From Monoglobus sp964617455 (GTDB taxonomy: Bacteria; Bacillota; Clostridia; Monoglobales; Monoglobaceae): a stretch of DNA of 20,654 bases. Made by a program: the position numbers and the translations under genes. The stretch's first letter is position 1. Every line of letters begins with the position of its first letter. Below, one piece after another: positions 1 through 7,078 of the stretch. Under the pieces are notes generated by a model, which was given only the letters and a program-made list of their open reading frames with translations, was not told where the DNA came from and ran no database searches. The stretch is taken from contig CAZTYF010000022.1 of NCBI GenBank assembly GCA_964617455.1, positions 1 through 20,654 on the forward strand. Direction: 5' to 3'.

Positions 1-30
1 GCTTCGTCTTACCGGCGGTTCCTCCTTTTT

Positions 31-63
31 CCCAAAATGTGCACTTCGTTGGCGCATTTTGGG
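31..63. repeat. Palindromic module P1
   Basis: The arms CCCAAAATGTGC (31-42) and GCGCATTTTGGG (52-63) pair except at one central position, with a 9-base loop. It is followed directly by AGCCCTG. The loop ends (ACTTCGTTG) are nearly the same as in module P3 at 1704-1736, while the arms differ. Confidence 0.75.
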
Positions 64-92
64 AGCCCTGTAAAAGTTCGCCTCTTAGCTTG

Positions 93-112
93 TTTTGCCC
101 AGTCGGACAAAA
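93..112. repeat. Palindromic module L1
   Basis: TTTTGCCC (93-100) pairs with GGACAAAA (105-112) around the loop AGTC, with one mismatch. It is preceded by the conserved lead GTTCGCCTCTTAGCT (77-91), which is shared with modules at 1637-1673 and 1764-1799. Confidence 0.65.
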
Positions 113-142
113 GCGGCGCCTGCTTTGGGTTTCCTCCTCTTT

Positions 143-166
143 CCCAAAAAGGCTTGCCTTTTTGGG
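143..166. repeat. Palindromic module P2
   Basis: CCCAAAAAGGC (143-153) and GCCTTTTTGGG (156-166) are perfectly complementary, so a stem of about 9-10 pairs with a small loop can form. The lead (CCTCCTCTTT) and exit (AGGCCTG) match the other P modules although the stem sequence is different. Confidence 0.75.
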
Positions 167-236
167 AGGCCTGTGGGGTGCCTCTTTTCCAAAAAGTGCA
201 CTCCGTCCAAGCTTTGCGGGAGGCCTGTAAATTCTG

Positions 237-265
237 TTGACTTATATTCGAAAATGAGATATAAT
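237..265 (+). promoter_or_regulatory. Sigma-A-type promoter of the Rpn gene
   Basis: The -35 element TTGACT lies at 237-242 and a perfect -10 TATAAT at 260-265, separated by 17 bases. Transcription would begin near 272, about 30 bases before the start codon. The promoter sits immediately after the last module of the upstream palindromic repeat, so repeat and promoter travel together in this copy. Confidence 0.8.
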
Positions 266-303
266 GTAGCCATAAGAGAACAACGGAACAAGGAGGTGCT
301 TTG

Positions 304-1170
304 ATGGCCGGCGATAACAAAACGGTGATAAAACACAATGCGAAAGACAGCGTGTTTACGGATCTGTTCGGGAACACCAAGTATGTGCTGAAACTATATA
401 ATGCCCTGCATCCCGATGCGACAGGCATAACCGAAGATATGATAGAAATCGTAACCCTGAAAAACACCCTGGTTAACGGCCGATATAACGATTTGGGCTT
501 TATGGTTGACAAAAGGCTCATAGTCCTTGCGGAGGCTCAAAGCACCTGGTCCGTGAATATAATAATACGGGCGCTGATGTATCTTGTGGACACCTATCAG
601 GATTATATCGAAAAGGAAGGCGTGAATGTCTACGGAACAAAACGAATCGATTTTCCGAGACCGGAGCTCTATGTAATCTACACGAGAGGCGGAGACATAG
701 AAGAAGGTGAAATCACCTTGACCGACGAGTTTTTCGGAGGCCAAGAGGCAGCCATTGAGGTAAGAGTCAAGGTAATAACCACAAGCGCAAAAGGCGATAT
801 AATCAATCAGTATATAGCGTTCACCCATATATGGGATAAGTATATGAAAAAAGATAAAAAAATGACCAAAGAAGAATTAAAAAAGGCTATAGAGGAAGTC
901 ATTAGGATTTGTAAAGAAAACGATATCTTGAAGGAATACCTGACAGAGCGAGAAAGTGAGGTGCAAAGAATTATGTCGAACTTGTATGATGAGGAATACA
1001 TACAAAGAACATGGGAAAAGGAAATCCGCGAAGAAGGCATAAAAGTGGGAGAAGAAAGAGGTATAAAATTAGGCGAGGAAAGAGGTATAGATACCGTGCT
1101 TGCGAATATGCGCAAGGCGGGTATCAGCGAGGATATGATACAGAATATCGCCAAAATGTCCCGTGCTTAG
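304..1170 (+). CDS. Rpn family PD-(D/E)XK nuclease (putative recombination-promoting nuclease)
   Basis: A 288-residue protein starting at ATG 304; AGGAGG at 291-296 is 7 bases upstream. A TTG at 301 is a less well spaced alternative. The N-terminal half has the features of the Rpn/PDDEXK-transposase-like nucleases: a KDSVFTDLFG opening (14-23), then D63 in YNDLGF, and E77-x-Q79 in LAEAQS, which together form the D...ExQ nuclease centre. The C-terminal quarter is highly charged, with EEGIKVGEERG repeats and an ISEDMIQNIAKMSRA tail. Known family members cleave DNA, promote RecA-independent recombination when overproduced, and some act in phage defence. An in-frame GTG (961) and ATG (973, residue 224) behind GAGG at 958-961 could start a 65-residue internal protein. 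The exact physiological role here is inferred. Confidence 0.88.
   Translation: MAGDNKTVIKHNAKDSVFTDLFGNTKYVLKLYNALHPDATGITEDMIEIVTLKNTLVNGRYNDLGFMVDKRLIVLAEAQSTWSVNIIIRALMYLVDTYQDYIEKEGVNVYGTKRIDFPRPELYVIYTRGGDIEEGEITLTDEFFGGQEAAIEVRVKVITTSAKGDIINQYIAFTHIWDKYMKKDKKMTKEELKKAIEEVIRICKENDILKEYLTERESEVQRIMSNLYDEEYIQRTWEKEIREEGIKVGEERGIKLGEERGIDTVLANMRKAGISEDMIQNIAKMSRA
973..1170 (+). CDS. Possible internal RpnS-like short protein from within the Rpn gene
   Basis: This is a candidate in-frame internal translation product of 65 residues, from the ATG at residue 224 of the Rpn protein. It is preceded by GAGG (958-961) with an 11-base spacer. In enterobacterial Rpn genes, an internal start is known to make a short C-terminal protein that inhibits the full-length toxin. 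The same boundary is where the two downstream free-standing copies begin, which is why I list it. There is no direct evidence of translation from this sequence alone. Confidence 0.35.
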   Translation: MSNLYDEEYIQRTWEKEIREEGIKVGEERGIKLGEERGIDTVLANMRKAGISEDMIQNIAKMSRA

Positions 1171-1196
1171 TTTGCCGCGGAAAGGTTCGAAGAATT

Positions 1197-1361
1197 ATGT
1201 ATGATATTTTTGATGAGGAATACATCCAAAATGCAAGAGAAAGAGAAAGCCACATGGAAGGAATAGATGCTATGGTTGCAAACTTGCGTAAAATAGGTAT
1301 TAATGAAGACGCGATACAGAATGCTGCCGAAATGTCCCGTAAGCAATTTAAACTGTCATAG
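1197..1361 (+). CDS. Free-standing copy of the Rpn C-terminal tail (54 aa), divergent
   Basis: A 54-residue ORF from ATG 1197, beginning MYDIFDEEYIQ and ending in a modified tail (INEDAIQNAAEMSRKQFKLS). It matches the last part of the Rpn protein just upstream, but lacks most of the Glu/Gly repeat and carries a short new C terminus. The homology begins at AGAATTATG, the same point as the possible internal start in the parent gene. A weak purine-rich site (GGAAAGG, about 1180-1186) precedes it. It lies 26 bases after the Rpn stop, so it could be co-transcribed. It may be a real small protein of antitoxin type or a decaying duplicate; I cannot decide. Confidence 0.45.
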   Translation: MYDIFDEEYIQNARERESHMEGIDAMVANLRKIGINEDAIQNAAEMSRKQFKLS

Positions 1362-1367
1362 TTAACG

Positions 1368-1388
1368 AAAAATTCCGGTGAAATTTTT
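1368..1388 (+). other. AT-rich stem-loop between the two Rpn tail copies
   Basis: AAAAATT (1368-1374) can pair with AATTTTT (1382-1388) around a 7-base loop. The stem is AT only and is not followed by a clean T-run, so it is at best a weak transcription or processing signal. Confidence 0.25.
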
Positions 1389-1429
1389 AACCTAACAATG
1401 GCCACTTAAAAGGTGAGGTGCAAAGAATT

Positions 1430-1627
1430 ATGTATGATATTTTTGATGAGGAATACATACAAAGAACATGGGAAAAGGAAATCCGCGAAGAAGGCCGAGA
1501 AGAAGGCATAAAAGTAGGCGAAGCAAGAGGCCGTACGGAAGGTATAGATGCTATGATTGCGAATATGCGCAAGGCGGGAATCAGTGAAGATATGATACAG
1601 AATGTCGCCAAGATGTCACGTGCCTAA
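1430..1627 (+). CDS. Free-standing copy of the Rpn C-terminal tail (65 aa), well preserved
   Basis: A 65-residue ORF from ATG 1430 (GTG 1418 would add four residues). It aligns without gaps in length to the last 69 residues of the Rpn protein: DEEYIQRTWEKEIREEG is identical and MRKAGISEDMIQN is identical, while the charged middle differs (REEGIKVGEARGRTEGID). An AGGTGAGG stretch (1410-1417) precedes it. No nuclease residues are present, so it cannot be a nuclease itself. By analogy with the short inhibitor proteins made from inside other Rpn genes it could be a separate antitoxin-like subunit. It could instead be a 3' remnant of an older Rpn copy lost by recombination. Confidence 0.55.
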   Translation: MYDIFDEEYIQRTWEKEIREEGREEGIKVGEARGRTEGIDAMIANMRKAGISEDMIQNVAKMSRA

Positions 1628-1654
1628 CTCGTCGGAACTCGCCTCTTAACTCGT

Positions 1655-1673
1655 TTCCTCGCAAGCGAGGGAA
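1655..1673. repeat. Palindromic module L2
   Basis: TTCCTCGC (1655-1662) pairs with GCGAGGGAA (1665-1673) around AA, allowing one G-T type irregularity. It carries the same lead as L1 and L3, but an unrelated stem sequence that is still self-complementary. Confidence 0.65.
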
Positions 1674-1703
1674 GCTTCGTCTTACCGGCGGTTCCTCCTC
1701 TTT

Positions 1704-1736
1704 CCCACAAAGCGCATTTCATTGGCGCTTTGCGGG
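1704..1736. repeat. Palindromic module P3
   Basis: CCCACAAAGCGC (1704-1715) pairs with GCGCTTTGCGGG (1725-1736) with one mismatch and a 9-base loop. Lead and exit sequences align at constant offset with module P1, but the arms have changed on both sides so that pairing is kept. Confidence 0.7.
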
Positions 1737-1765
1737 AGCCCTGCGCACTCCGTGCGCTTTGAGTT

Positions 1766-1813
1766 CGCCTCTTGGCTCGTTTTGCCCTATCGGGCAAAAG
1801 AAGCTAAGAGGCG
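1766..1813. terminator. Long palindrome (module L3) between convergent genes
   Basis: Arms of 22 bases (1766-1787 and 1792-1813) pair almost throughout around the loop TATC, with an inner TTTTGCCC/GGGCAAAA and an outer CGCCTCTTgGCT/AGCtAAGAGGCG. It lies between the converging Rpn and galactokinase transcripts and could stop both or protect their 3' ends. There is no classical U-tract after the outer stem. The minus-strand galactokinase stop codon (TAG, 1806-1804) is inside the right arm. Confidence 0.45.
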
Positions 1814-2991
1814 CACTGCGACGACGCACCGGGGCCTATTTCGGATATATAGAAATCCGCTTTTAGGTTTGTTTCGCGGTGGTATTTGCTGCCCACGTCC
1901 GATATAAAGCCTTCGATTTGGGAATTGCGGACCACACTCAGAGTTGAACCGCCGAAGCCGCCGCCTATCATACGGGAGCCTTTCACGCCGGGATACTCTC
2001 GGGCGGCGCTTACCAAAATATCCAGCTCCGGGCATGAGACCTCAAAATTGTCCCGCAGGGAATTGTGAGACTCGTTCATCAGCTTTCCCGCAAGGCTCAG
2101 GTCACCCTTTTTGAGGGCTTCGACGAACTTCCTCACCCGTTCACACTCGGAGGTCACGTGCAGGGCTCTGTTTTTGACGGTTGAATTTTCGAATAAGGAG
2201 GAATACCTCACAACATCCTCACTGCTCACATCCGCAAGACAATCTATGTCCGGCATAACCTTTTTGAGCGTCCTTAATGCCTCGGCGCATTCCGCTCTCC
2301 GCTCGTTATATTTTGAGTCCCCCAATGCGTGCTTCTTGTTGGAGTTTGCGATAACAAGGCTGCAGTCGCCGAGTTCCAGGGGCACATACTCATAGTCAAG
2401 AGTTGAGCAATTTAAGAAAATGCAGTTGTCTTTCTTACCCAAAGCGGAGGCAAACTGGTCCATTATTCCGCAGTTCACACCCATAAAATTATGCTCGGCC
2501 TTTTGGGACAGCACCGCCAACTCCTTGAGAACCGCAGGGGAGGTGATGTCGGCTCCCGCTCCCGAGGCAAAGCACAGGGCGGTTGCAAGCTCCACCGCCG
2601 CAGAAGATGAGAGGCCCGCACCATGGGGCACCGTATCCCGATAGAGCATATCATAGCCGCCGAACTCAAATCCCGCCTTGAGCATTTCGGAGGCGACACC
2701 CAAGGTATATTCGCCCCACCCAAGCTTGCCTTTGAAATTCTCAAGATTGTCAAGGGGCGCCTCCACCGTAACATCCAAATCGGTTGCCATCAGCCTCAGG
2801 ATATTATCGTCTCTCTTGGCCGCAAGCAAGGTCGTGCCCACTGTGAGGGCTGCGGGGAGCACGGGCCCTCCGCAGTAATCCACATGCTCGCCGATGAGGT
2901 TAACCCTCCCCGGTGCCGTATATACCTCTATATTTTCCCGCAGGCCGAACCTTGCGCAAAATTCCCTCTTCAGATTTTCTATGTCCGTCAT
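1804..2991 (-). CDS. galK: Galactokinase
   Basis: This 395-residue GHMP-superfamily kinase transfers phosphate from ATP to galactose C1 in the cytoplasm, the entry step of the Leloir pathway. The galactokinase signature GRVNLIGEHVDYCGG is at about 28-42, the phosphate-binding GAGLSSSAA loop lies in the middle, the catalytic Asp is in CGIMDQF (D178), and the third GHMP motif MIGGGFGGSTLSVV is near the C terminus. Length is normal for GalK. Family members may also use GalNAc, and the usual TDYN after GEH reads VDYC here, so specificity is not certain. The start ATG has GGAGG only two bases upstream, with a second GGAGG further out; no better in-frame start exists. It follows the secreted protein gene by 43 bases. 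The last codons and the stop lie within a repeat palindrome. Confidence 0.93.
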   Translation of the reverse strand: MTDIENLKREFCARFGLRENIEVYTAPGRVNLIGEHVDYCGGPVLPAALTVGTTLLAAKRDDNILRLMATDLDVTVEAPLDNLENFKGKLGWGEYTLGVASEMLKAGFEFGGYDMLYRDTVPHGAGLSSSAAVELATALCFASGAGADITSPAVLKELAVLSQKAEHNFMGVNCGIMDQFASALGKKDNCIFLNCSTLDYEYVPLELGDCSLVIANSNKKHALGDSKYNERRAECAEALRTLKKVMPDIDCLADVSSEDVVRYSSLFENSTVKNRALHVTSECERVRKFVEALKKGDLSLAGKLMNESHNSLRDNFEVSCPELDILVSAAREYPGVKGSRMIGGGFGGSTLSVVRNSQIEGFISDVGSKYHRETNLKADFYISEIGPGASSQCAS

Positions 2992-3034
2992 AGCCTCCCA
3001 TACGCCTCCAATCGGGATAAATTAAATCATACTC

Positions 3035-6000
3035 TCAATTCTGTTCACCGGTGATGATAACCGTGCGGGTGTCTTCGTCCCAGGCCACATTTCGGCTCAA
3101 AGCTTCGGATATGAATTTGATTGGGACAAAGGTCCTTCCCTGATGCTCCTCGACGGGAGCATCAAGCCGAGCCGCCTCGCCGTTCACAAACGCTTCATCG
3201 GAGCCGACCGTCAAAACAAGGGCCGTTCCGTCCTTATCGATCGTGACCTCCCCGGAGGCCTCATTCCACTCAACCGCCGCACCGAGGGCTTCGGATACGA
3301 CTCTCAGGGGGACCATGGTGATATCATTTCGAATAAAGGGTGAAACATCCGTTTTGACATAATTTCCGTCAAGCAGTATATTAATCACGGGTGCAACGTT
3401 CACTTTTATCGTCTTCCTTGTGGGAGTCTCGTGGTACGGATCCTTTGCCTCGGCCGTGAAAACATATTCCCCTTCCCGCTCCGGGGTGAAGATGATGTTT
3501 TGTCCCGACAGGACAGCTCCCTCGGGCAGCTCGGTCAAGAGGCTAAACTCAATCTCGTCACCGTCCGGGTCCGCCGTTCCGAAGTCAAGTTCCACGGTCT
3601 CGCCCTTCGGTATATCTGCGCCAACCAGCTCCCCTTGAATGGTGACATCGCCGTTTATATGAGCGGTGTTTTCAATCTCCTTTGAGGCAGTCATACAAAA
3701 TCCCACATACATCACATCATCGGCCTCAAGGGTCACCTTCGGCTTTGAGGTTTGCTCATATGTGGCACCTCCGTCCAAGCTGAACCAATATTCGATTGTG
3801 TCGCCCGTCCTTTTGATTTTGAAATCAATGGGCACATCCTTGCCGTTCATATCTCCTGCCCAAGAGCTTGTGACGCTCTTTTCCTGATCCGCGGTATGGG
3901 TCACCATCAGGATGTTGTTGTTATTGGAAAAGTGGCGTTCCTCGAAGAAATTGCCCTTGTACAGGTCCAAATTATCCGTGGCCATCACACCGAAGTAATC
4001 GGCGTCGTATGATGTGGCATCAAAACCGAGAAGCTGCACATGAATTTCAAAGTCCCCTGCCACCTCTTTGTATGCAAAGGTTTTCATCAGGTTGCCCTCG
4101 CCTTCGGGGCAGACGGAGCTTATTCCGATCCGGCCGCCTTCTTCGGTTATTCCGCCTCGGGCATCGCCGTAGTTCATAACCTTCCAGCCTCCATCGGGGA
4201 CAGTGCGGGTCTCCGCCGTGAATACGGGGGATGAGTTCGTTTCATATTTGAAAACGACATTTCTGCTCTCGTCGGCCACAAGGGTGCGGGTTTCCTCTTC
4301 GCCGTCAACAAGGGAATATCCGTCGATGACCGGGGCCTCCAAGGTTACGGTCTCTCCTTTCGGAACCGTCTTGACTTCGGTGTCCAAAACCTTTCCGTCG
4401 TATTCATAGACAGCACCTATATCTGCCGTATCTCTCGTTTCAAGAACCTCAAGCAGAACAGCGCCTCGGGGCTCCACACTCACGCTAATGCCGTTTTCGT
4501 CTTCATAGGTTTTTCCGGAGATTAAATCCTTCGCCTTGGTGACACCCACCGTGCCCTCAAGGGTATAGGTTTTGCCTTCCTGTCCCACCGCCGAATCATT
4601 CTTTGACTGGTTTATGGCTCCGATATATTTTCCGTATTTCACTTCATTCATACCGTCAAAACGGTGATGTGTATAGGGGCTGCCCGATTCCGTGGTGTGG
4701 TTATAGTCCTGCCACTCATAGGTTCCGCCTTGATGGGAGCTTTTCACATTTGCCGTCCACTCGGCATTGTCCCTAATCAAATGAATTCGGGTATTGTCGT
4801 TATATTGCCAATCGGAGCGGCGGAAGTTGAAAGTGATATACCCTTTCTCGCCCTCGTTTTTGAACACTATCTCCTGGGCATCGGCATCGTACCAAGCGAA
4901 GTCGGGGGCGTCGTCCTCCATGGGAAGAGGCTCCGTCTTGCCCTCCTCCATAAGCTTCTCCACTGTGCCGTAGTACTTGAGAATCTCCTGGGTATCCACG
5001 ATTCTCGTGTATACGTGAGGTGTCTTGTCCTCTTCGATTTCCTTTCTGAGGGTGTCGCTGTAGCCCCGGTTTTCTTTGATATAGTGAGCCAAGAAGGACA
5101 GGGCCCCTTGGGAGCCCAGCACCGTTGCCGTGTAGCCCGCCACCGGATAGGCCAAATGGATACCGTAGCCGTCCTTGCGGGAGGAGGAAAAGGTCTCCGC
5201 ACTCAAAATGGTCTCGCCGTTTTCGTTGACTGCGGGATAGAAGAAATACTTTGCGCTGTCATAGGCCTTTTTGGCTTTTTCGTCGAATAAAGCCTTGGCC
5301 TTCGGGTCAAAGAACCGAGCGCTTTCGGCGTATTTGTTGGTTATCTCGATAAGCAGGGTGCCATAGTCTCCTGCCCAGCCGCCATGGGATGCCCCGCCTT
5401 CCAAGCCGAGGGCGTTTTCATCGGAAAACCACTTTTCCCCGTCTGCCATTTCGCCGTATTTATACTCTATCATATCGATGTATTGTTCTTCGTCTTCGGG
5501 CTTATATGCAGAATCTTCCGCATCGCCCAAAAGCTCCATTGCCTTGTTGGCGGAATAGGCAAATCCAAAGTCCTGATTGGCGGTTCCCGCTCTGTTGGTG
5601 GGGGCATAAAAGTCGCCTACGCCTCTTTCGGGATTGGCCAAGCGGTCCCGCAGTCTGCCGAACATATCCATGTAATAGGACCTTCGGGTTCTGCCGTATG
5701 AGCCGGTCAAATCCCCGTCGATTTTCTCGTCAAGGTAGTTGTTCCAAAGGGTTTTGAATTGCTCGTTATCGCCGTTTACGATATAGTCATTGAGCTGAAT
5801 AAAAGACTGCATCATCGCATCCACGCCGAGGGACAGCAGAGGCCACCACTCTCCGGTCAGCCGCTCTCCGGTGCCCTCCAAGGAAACACCGAGCCATTTG
5901 CCCTTGTCCTCGCCGGAAGTGAAATAGCACCAGCCGCCTTTGGAATCCTGAGCTCTTTGGTAAAAGTCCAGGAGCCGAATATATCTGTCAAGTATCTCCG

Positions 6001-7033
6001 GGTTGTTGTGGCAGTCCTTCGAAAAGTCGAACATAAAGGCATTGGCCAGAATCATCAAATTGGACATGGTCGACCAATTCTGATGGTTGATTGCCTCAAG
6101 GGTGTGCCGTCTTGCGACCTCATCTCCCGTTCCGCTCATATCCGCCTCGGCTATGGGTGTGTTTCTGATGACCGCTCCGTCCATAAAGGCGTTCTCATCG
6201 GTTTTCTTGGCTTCCCAATCGTCTCCGTAGCACTGCCAGGACATAACCTTCGTCATCATATCATATAGCTCGTTTTGAAGATATTCATAAGCGGAAATAT
6301 CCCGTGCCGCAGCGGGGGCACCGGTTATATCATAGCCCGTTTTATCATCTTCGGGAACATAAAAGGGCTCCGTATGGGAGGCCACCGAATAGATATACTT
6401 GCTGTCTTGGGTCACATCGGCATAAACGCTTGAACCGTAGGAATCCATTTTTCCCGTGGGGGCCAACATCAAATCGACGGTTCCGTCTGCCTTGATTATT
6501 TGAGCGGGAATCTTCATGGTGGCATAGTAATAATGCCCCTTGGAGGTATAACCCTCGGTGTACTGGCCGCAATCCAACTCGGAGTATTCCCTGCCGCTGA
6601 AGGGGTCAAAATATTCGGTATTGCCGTCGCCGGTGTAGAGCATAATATTGCCCCGGCCGTATTGATTGCCGGACAGTCTTATCGTGATATAATTTTGCAG
6701 TGCCGGGTCCGCCTTGAGGGTAAATCTGAGATATCCCGTGTCTTTCGGGTCGTCCCCCGAGGGTTTTAAAATTTGACGATAGGTCAGGTCCTCGCCGATT
6801 CCTCCGCCCGCATAGGAGCCGTCTTCTTTGACATACTGTTTTTCGGCCTTGTCATCGGTTCCCGCCACCGTCATTTTTTCGGTGAGGGAGTGGGCTTGCT
6901 CGGAGGCGCTGTCGCCGAATATGAGAACGTCGCAAGCTCCGTCGGGCTCAATCTCCTCCGCCGATACGGGAATCACCCCTATCGCAGCCGCCGTCATCGC
7001 CAAAACCACTATCAAAGCAATAATCCTCTTCAT
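3035..7033 (-). CDS. Large secreted multidomain protein, putative polysaccharide-active enzyme
   Basis: 1332 residues with a clear signal peptide (1-25, cleavage near PVSA-EE). In order I see a beta-rich N-terminal domain (about 35-235, with SEQAH and LTYRQI motifs); an alpha-helical, probably alpha/alpha-toroid, core (about 245-690, with GGWAGDYG near 551 and an Arg in SSSRKDGYG near 619); a beta-sandwich ending in KDLISGKTY and a Glu/Val-rich strand (about 705-865); a MucBP-like repeat (about 869-930); a concanavalin/DUF1349-like sandwich (about 936-1130); a cadherin-like Ig domain with DPDGDEIEFSL (about 1135-1210); and a copper-amine-oxidase-N-like domain (1216-1330), common on clostridial surface proteins. 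The layout suggests a polysaccharide lyase or hydrolase, but I cannot assign a family. AGGAGG lies nine bases before the ATG. The product of 13177-16938 is a paralogue over the first three domains. Confidence 0.85.
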   Translation of the reverse strand: MKRIIALIVVLAMTAAAIGVIPVSAEEIEPDGACDVLIFGDSASEQAHSLTEKMTVAGTDDKAEKQYVKEDGSYAGGGIGEDLTYRQILKPSGDDPKDTGYLRFTLKADPALQNYITIRLSGNQYGRGNIMLYTGDGNTEYFDPFSGREYSELDCGQYTEGYTSKGHYYYATMKIPAQIIKADGTVDLMLAPTGKMDSYGSSVYADVTQDSKYIYSVASHTEPFYVPEDDKTGYDITGAPAAARDISAYEYLQNELYDMMTKVMSWQCYGDDWEAKKTDENAFMDGAVIRNTPIAEADMSGTGDEVARRHTLEAINHQNWSTMSNLMILANAFMFDFSKDCHNNPEILDRYIRLLDFYQRAQDSKGGWCYFTSGEDKGKWLGVSLEGTGERLTGEWWPLLSLGVDAMMQSFIQLNDYIVNGDNEQFKTLWNNYLDEKIDGDLTGSYGRTRRSYYMDMFGRLRDRLANPERGVGDFYAPTNRAGTANQDFGFAYSANKAMELLGDAEDSAYKPEDEEQYIDMIEYKYGEMADGEKWFSDENALGLEGGASHGGWAGDYGTLLIEITNKYAESARFFDPKAKALFDEKAKKAYDSAKYFFYPAVNENGETILSAETFSSSRKDGYGIHLAYPVAGYTATVLGSQGALSFLAHYIKENRGYSDTLRKEIEEDKTPHVYTRIVDTQEILKYYGTVEKLMEEGKTEPLPMEDDAPDFAWYDADAQEIVFKNEGEKGYITFNFRRSDWQYNDNTRIHLIRDNAEWTANVKSSHQGGTYEWQDYNHTTESGSPYTHHRFDGMNEVKYGKYIGAINQSKNDSAVGQEGKTYTLEGTVGVTKAKDLISGKTYEDENGISVSVEPRGAVLLEVLETRDTADIGAVYEYDGKVLDTEVKTVPKGETVTLEAPVIDGYSLVDGEEETRTLVADESRNVVFKYETNSSPVFTAETRTVPDGGWKVMNYGDARGGITEEGGRIGISSVCPEGEGNLMKTFAYKEVAGDFEIHVQLLGFDATSYDADYFGVMATDNLDLYKGNFFEERHFSNNNNILMVTHTADQEKSVTSSWAGDMNGKDVPIDFKIKRTGDTIEYWFSLDGGATYEQTSKPKVTLEADDVMYVGFCMTASKEIENTAHINGDVTIQGELVGADIPKGETVELDFGTADPDGDEIEFSLLTELPEGAVLSGQNIIFTPEREGEYVFTAEAKDPYHETPTRKTIKVNVAPVINILLDGNYVKTDVSPFIRNDITMVPLRVVSEALGAAVEWNEASGEVTIDKDGTALVLTVGSDEAFVNGEAARLDAPVEEHQGRTFVPIKFISEALSRNVAWDEDTRTVIITGEQN

Positions 7034-7054
7034 AAGAGTCTGCCTCCTTTGTAT

Positions 7055-7078
7055 ATTAGTTTAAGTTACCATACTAAT
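7055..7078 (-). promoter_or_regulatory. Inverted repeat in the leader of the secreted protein gene, possible operator
   Basis: ATTAGT (7055-7060) and ACTAAT (7073-7078) form an inverted repeat with a 12-base spacer, in the AT-rich 90-base gap between the GH42-like gene and the large secreted protein gene. It lies just upstream of the ribosome binding site. It could be a regulator site or a chance AT-rich palindrome. I find no convincing -35/-10 pair beside it. Confidence 0.25.

Larger units (their letters stand above)
1..229. repeat. Upstream hairpin-rich modular repeat region
   Basis: No credible gene lies here; short ORFs on both strands are by-products of the repeats. Two kinds of module alternate. 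One has a TTCCTCC-(C/T)TTT-CCC lead, a variable stem-loop and a GGGAG(C/G)CCTG exit (hairpins at 31-63 and 143-166, and a degenerate copy at about 183-229). The other has a GTTCGCCTCTTAGCT lead and a short stem-loop (93-112). Bases 1-34 match 1674-1707 with one difference, and 61-70 match 1734-1743 at the same offset. The region may continue beyond the left window edge. It resembles REP or other intergenic palindromic repeats in style, but I do not recognise the family. Confidence 0.75.
1628..1813. repeat. Downstream hairpin-rich modular repeat region
   Basis: This is the counterpart of the region at 1-229 and fills the gap between the plus-strand Rpn locus and the minus-strand galactokinase gene. 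It holds an L-type module (lead ACTCGCCTCTTAACTCG at 1637-1653, stem-loop 1655-1673), a P-type module (1674-1743) and a second L-type module (1764-1813). Bases 1674-1707 repeat 1-34 with one difference. A small extra palindrome, GCGCAC-tcc-GTGCGC (1743-1757), is absent from the upstream copy. Confidence 0.75.

Noticed and set aside
37..304. Several 60-90 codon plus-strand open frames in the upstream repeat region
   Set aside because: They are translations of hairpin modules in different frames, with composition unlike real proteins; the repeat explains them.
9..521. 170-codon minus-strand open frame across the repeat and the start of the Rpn gene
   Set aside because: It runs antisense to a well-supported gene and its promoter, and half of it consists of palindromic repeat. 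No ribosome binding site or recognisable domain was seen.
1..1813. Classical insertion sequence around the Rpn gene
   Set aside because: There are no terminal inverted repeats with a target duplication at defined ends, and the Rpn protein is not a DDE transposase. Direct repeats alone do not show transposition.
4664..5290. 208-codon plus-strand frame opposite the large secreted protein gene
   Set aside because: It is a shadow frame opposite a strongly supported coding region, without a start signal or family resemblance.
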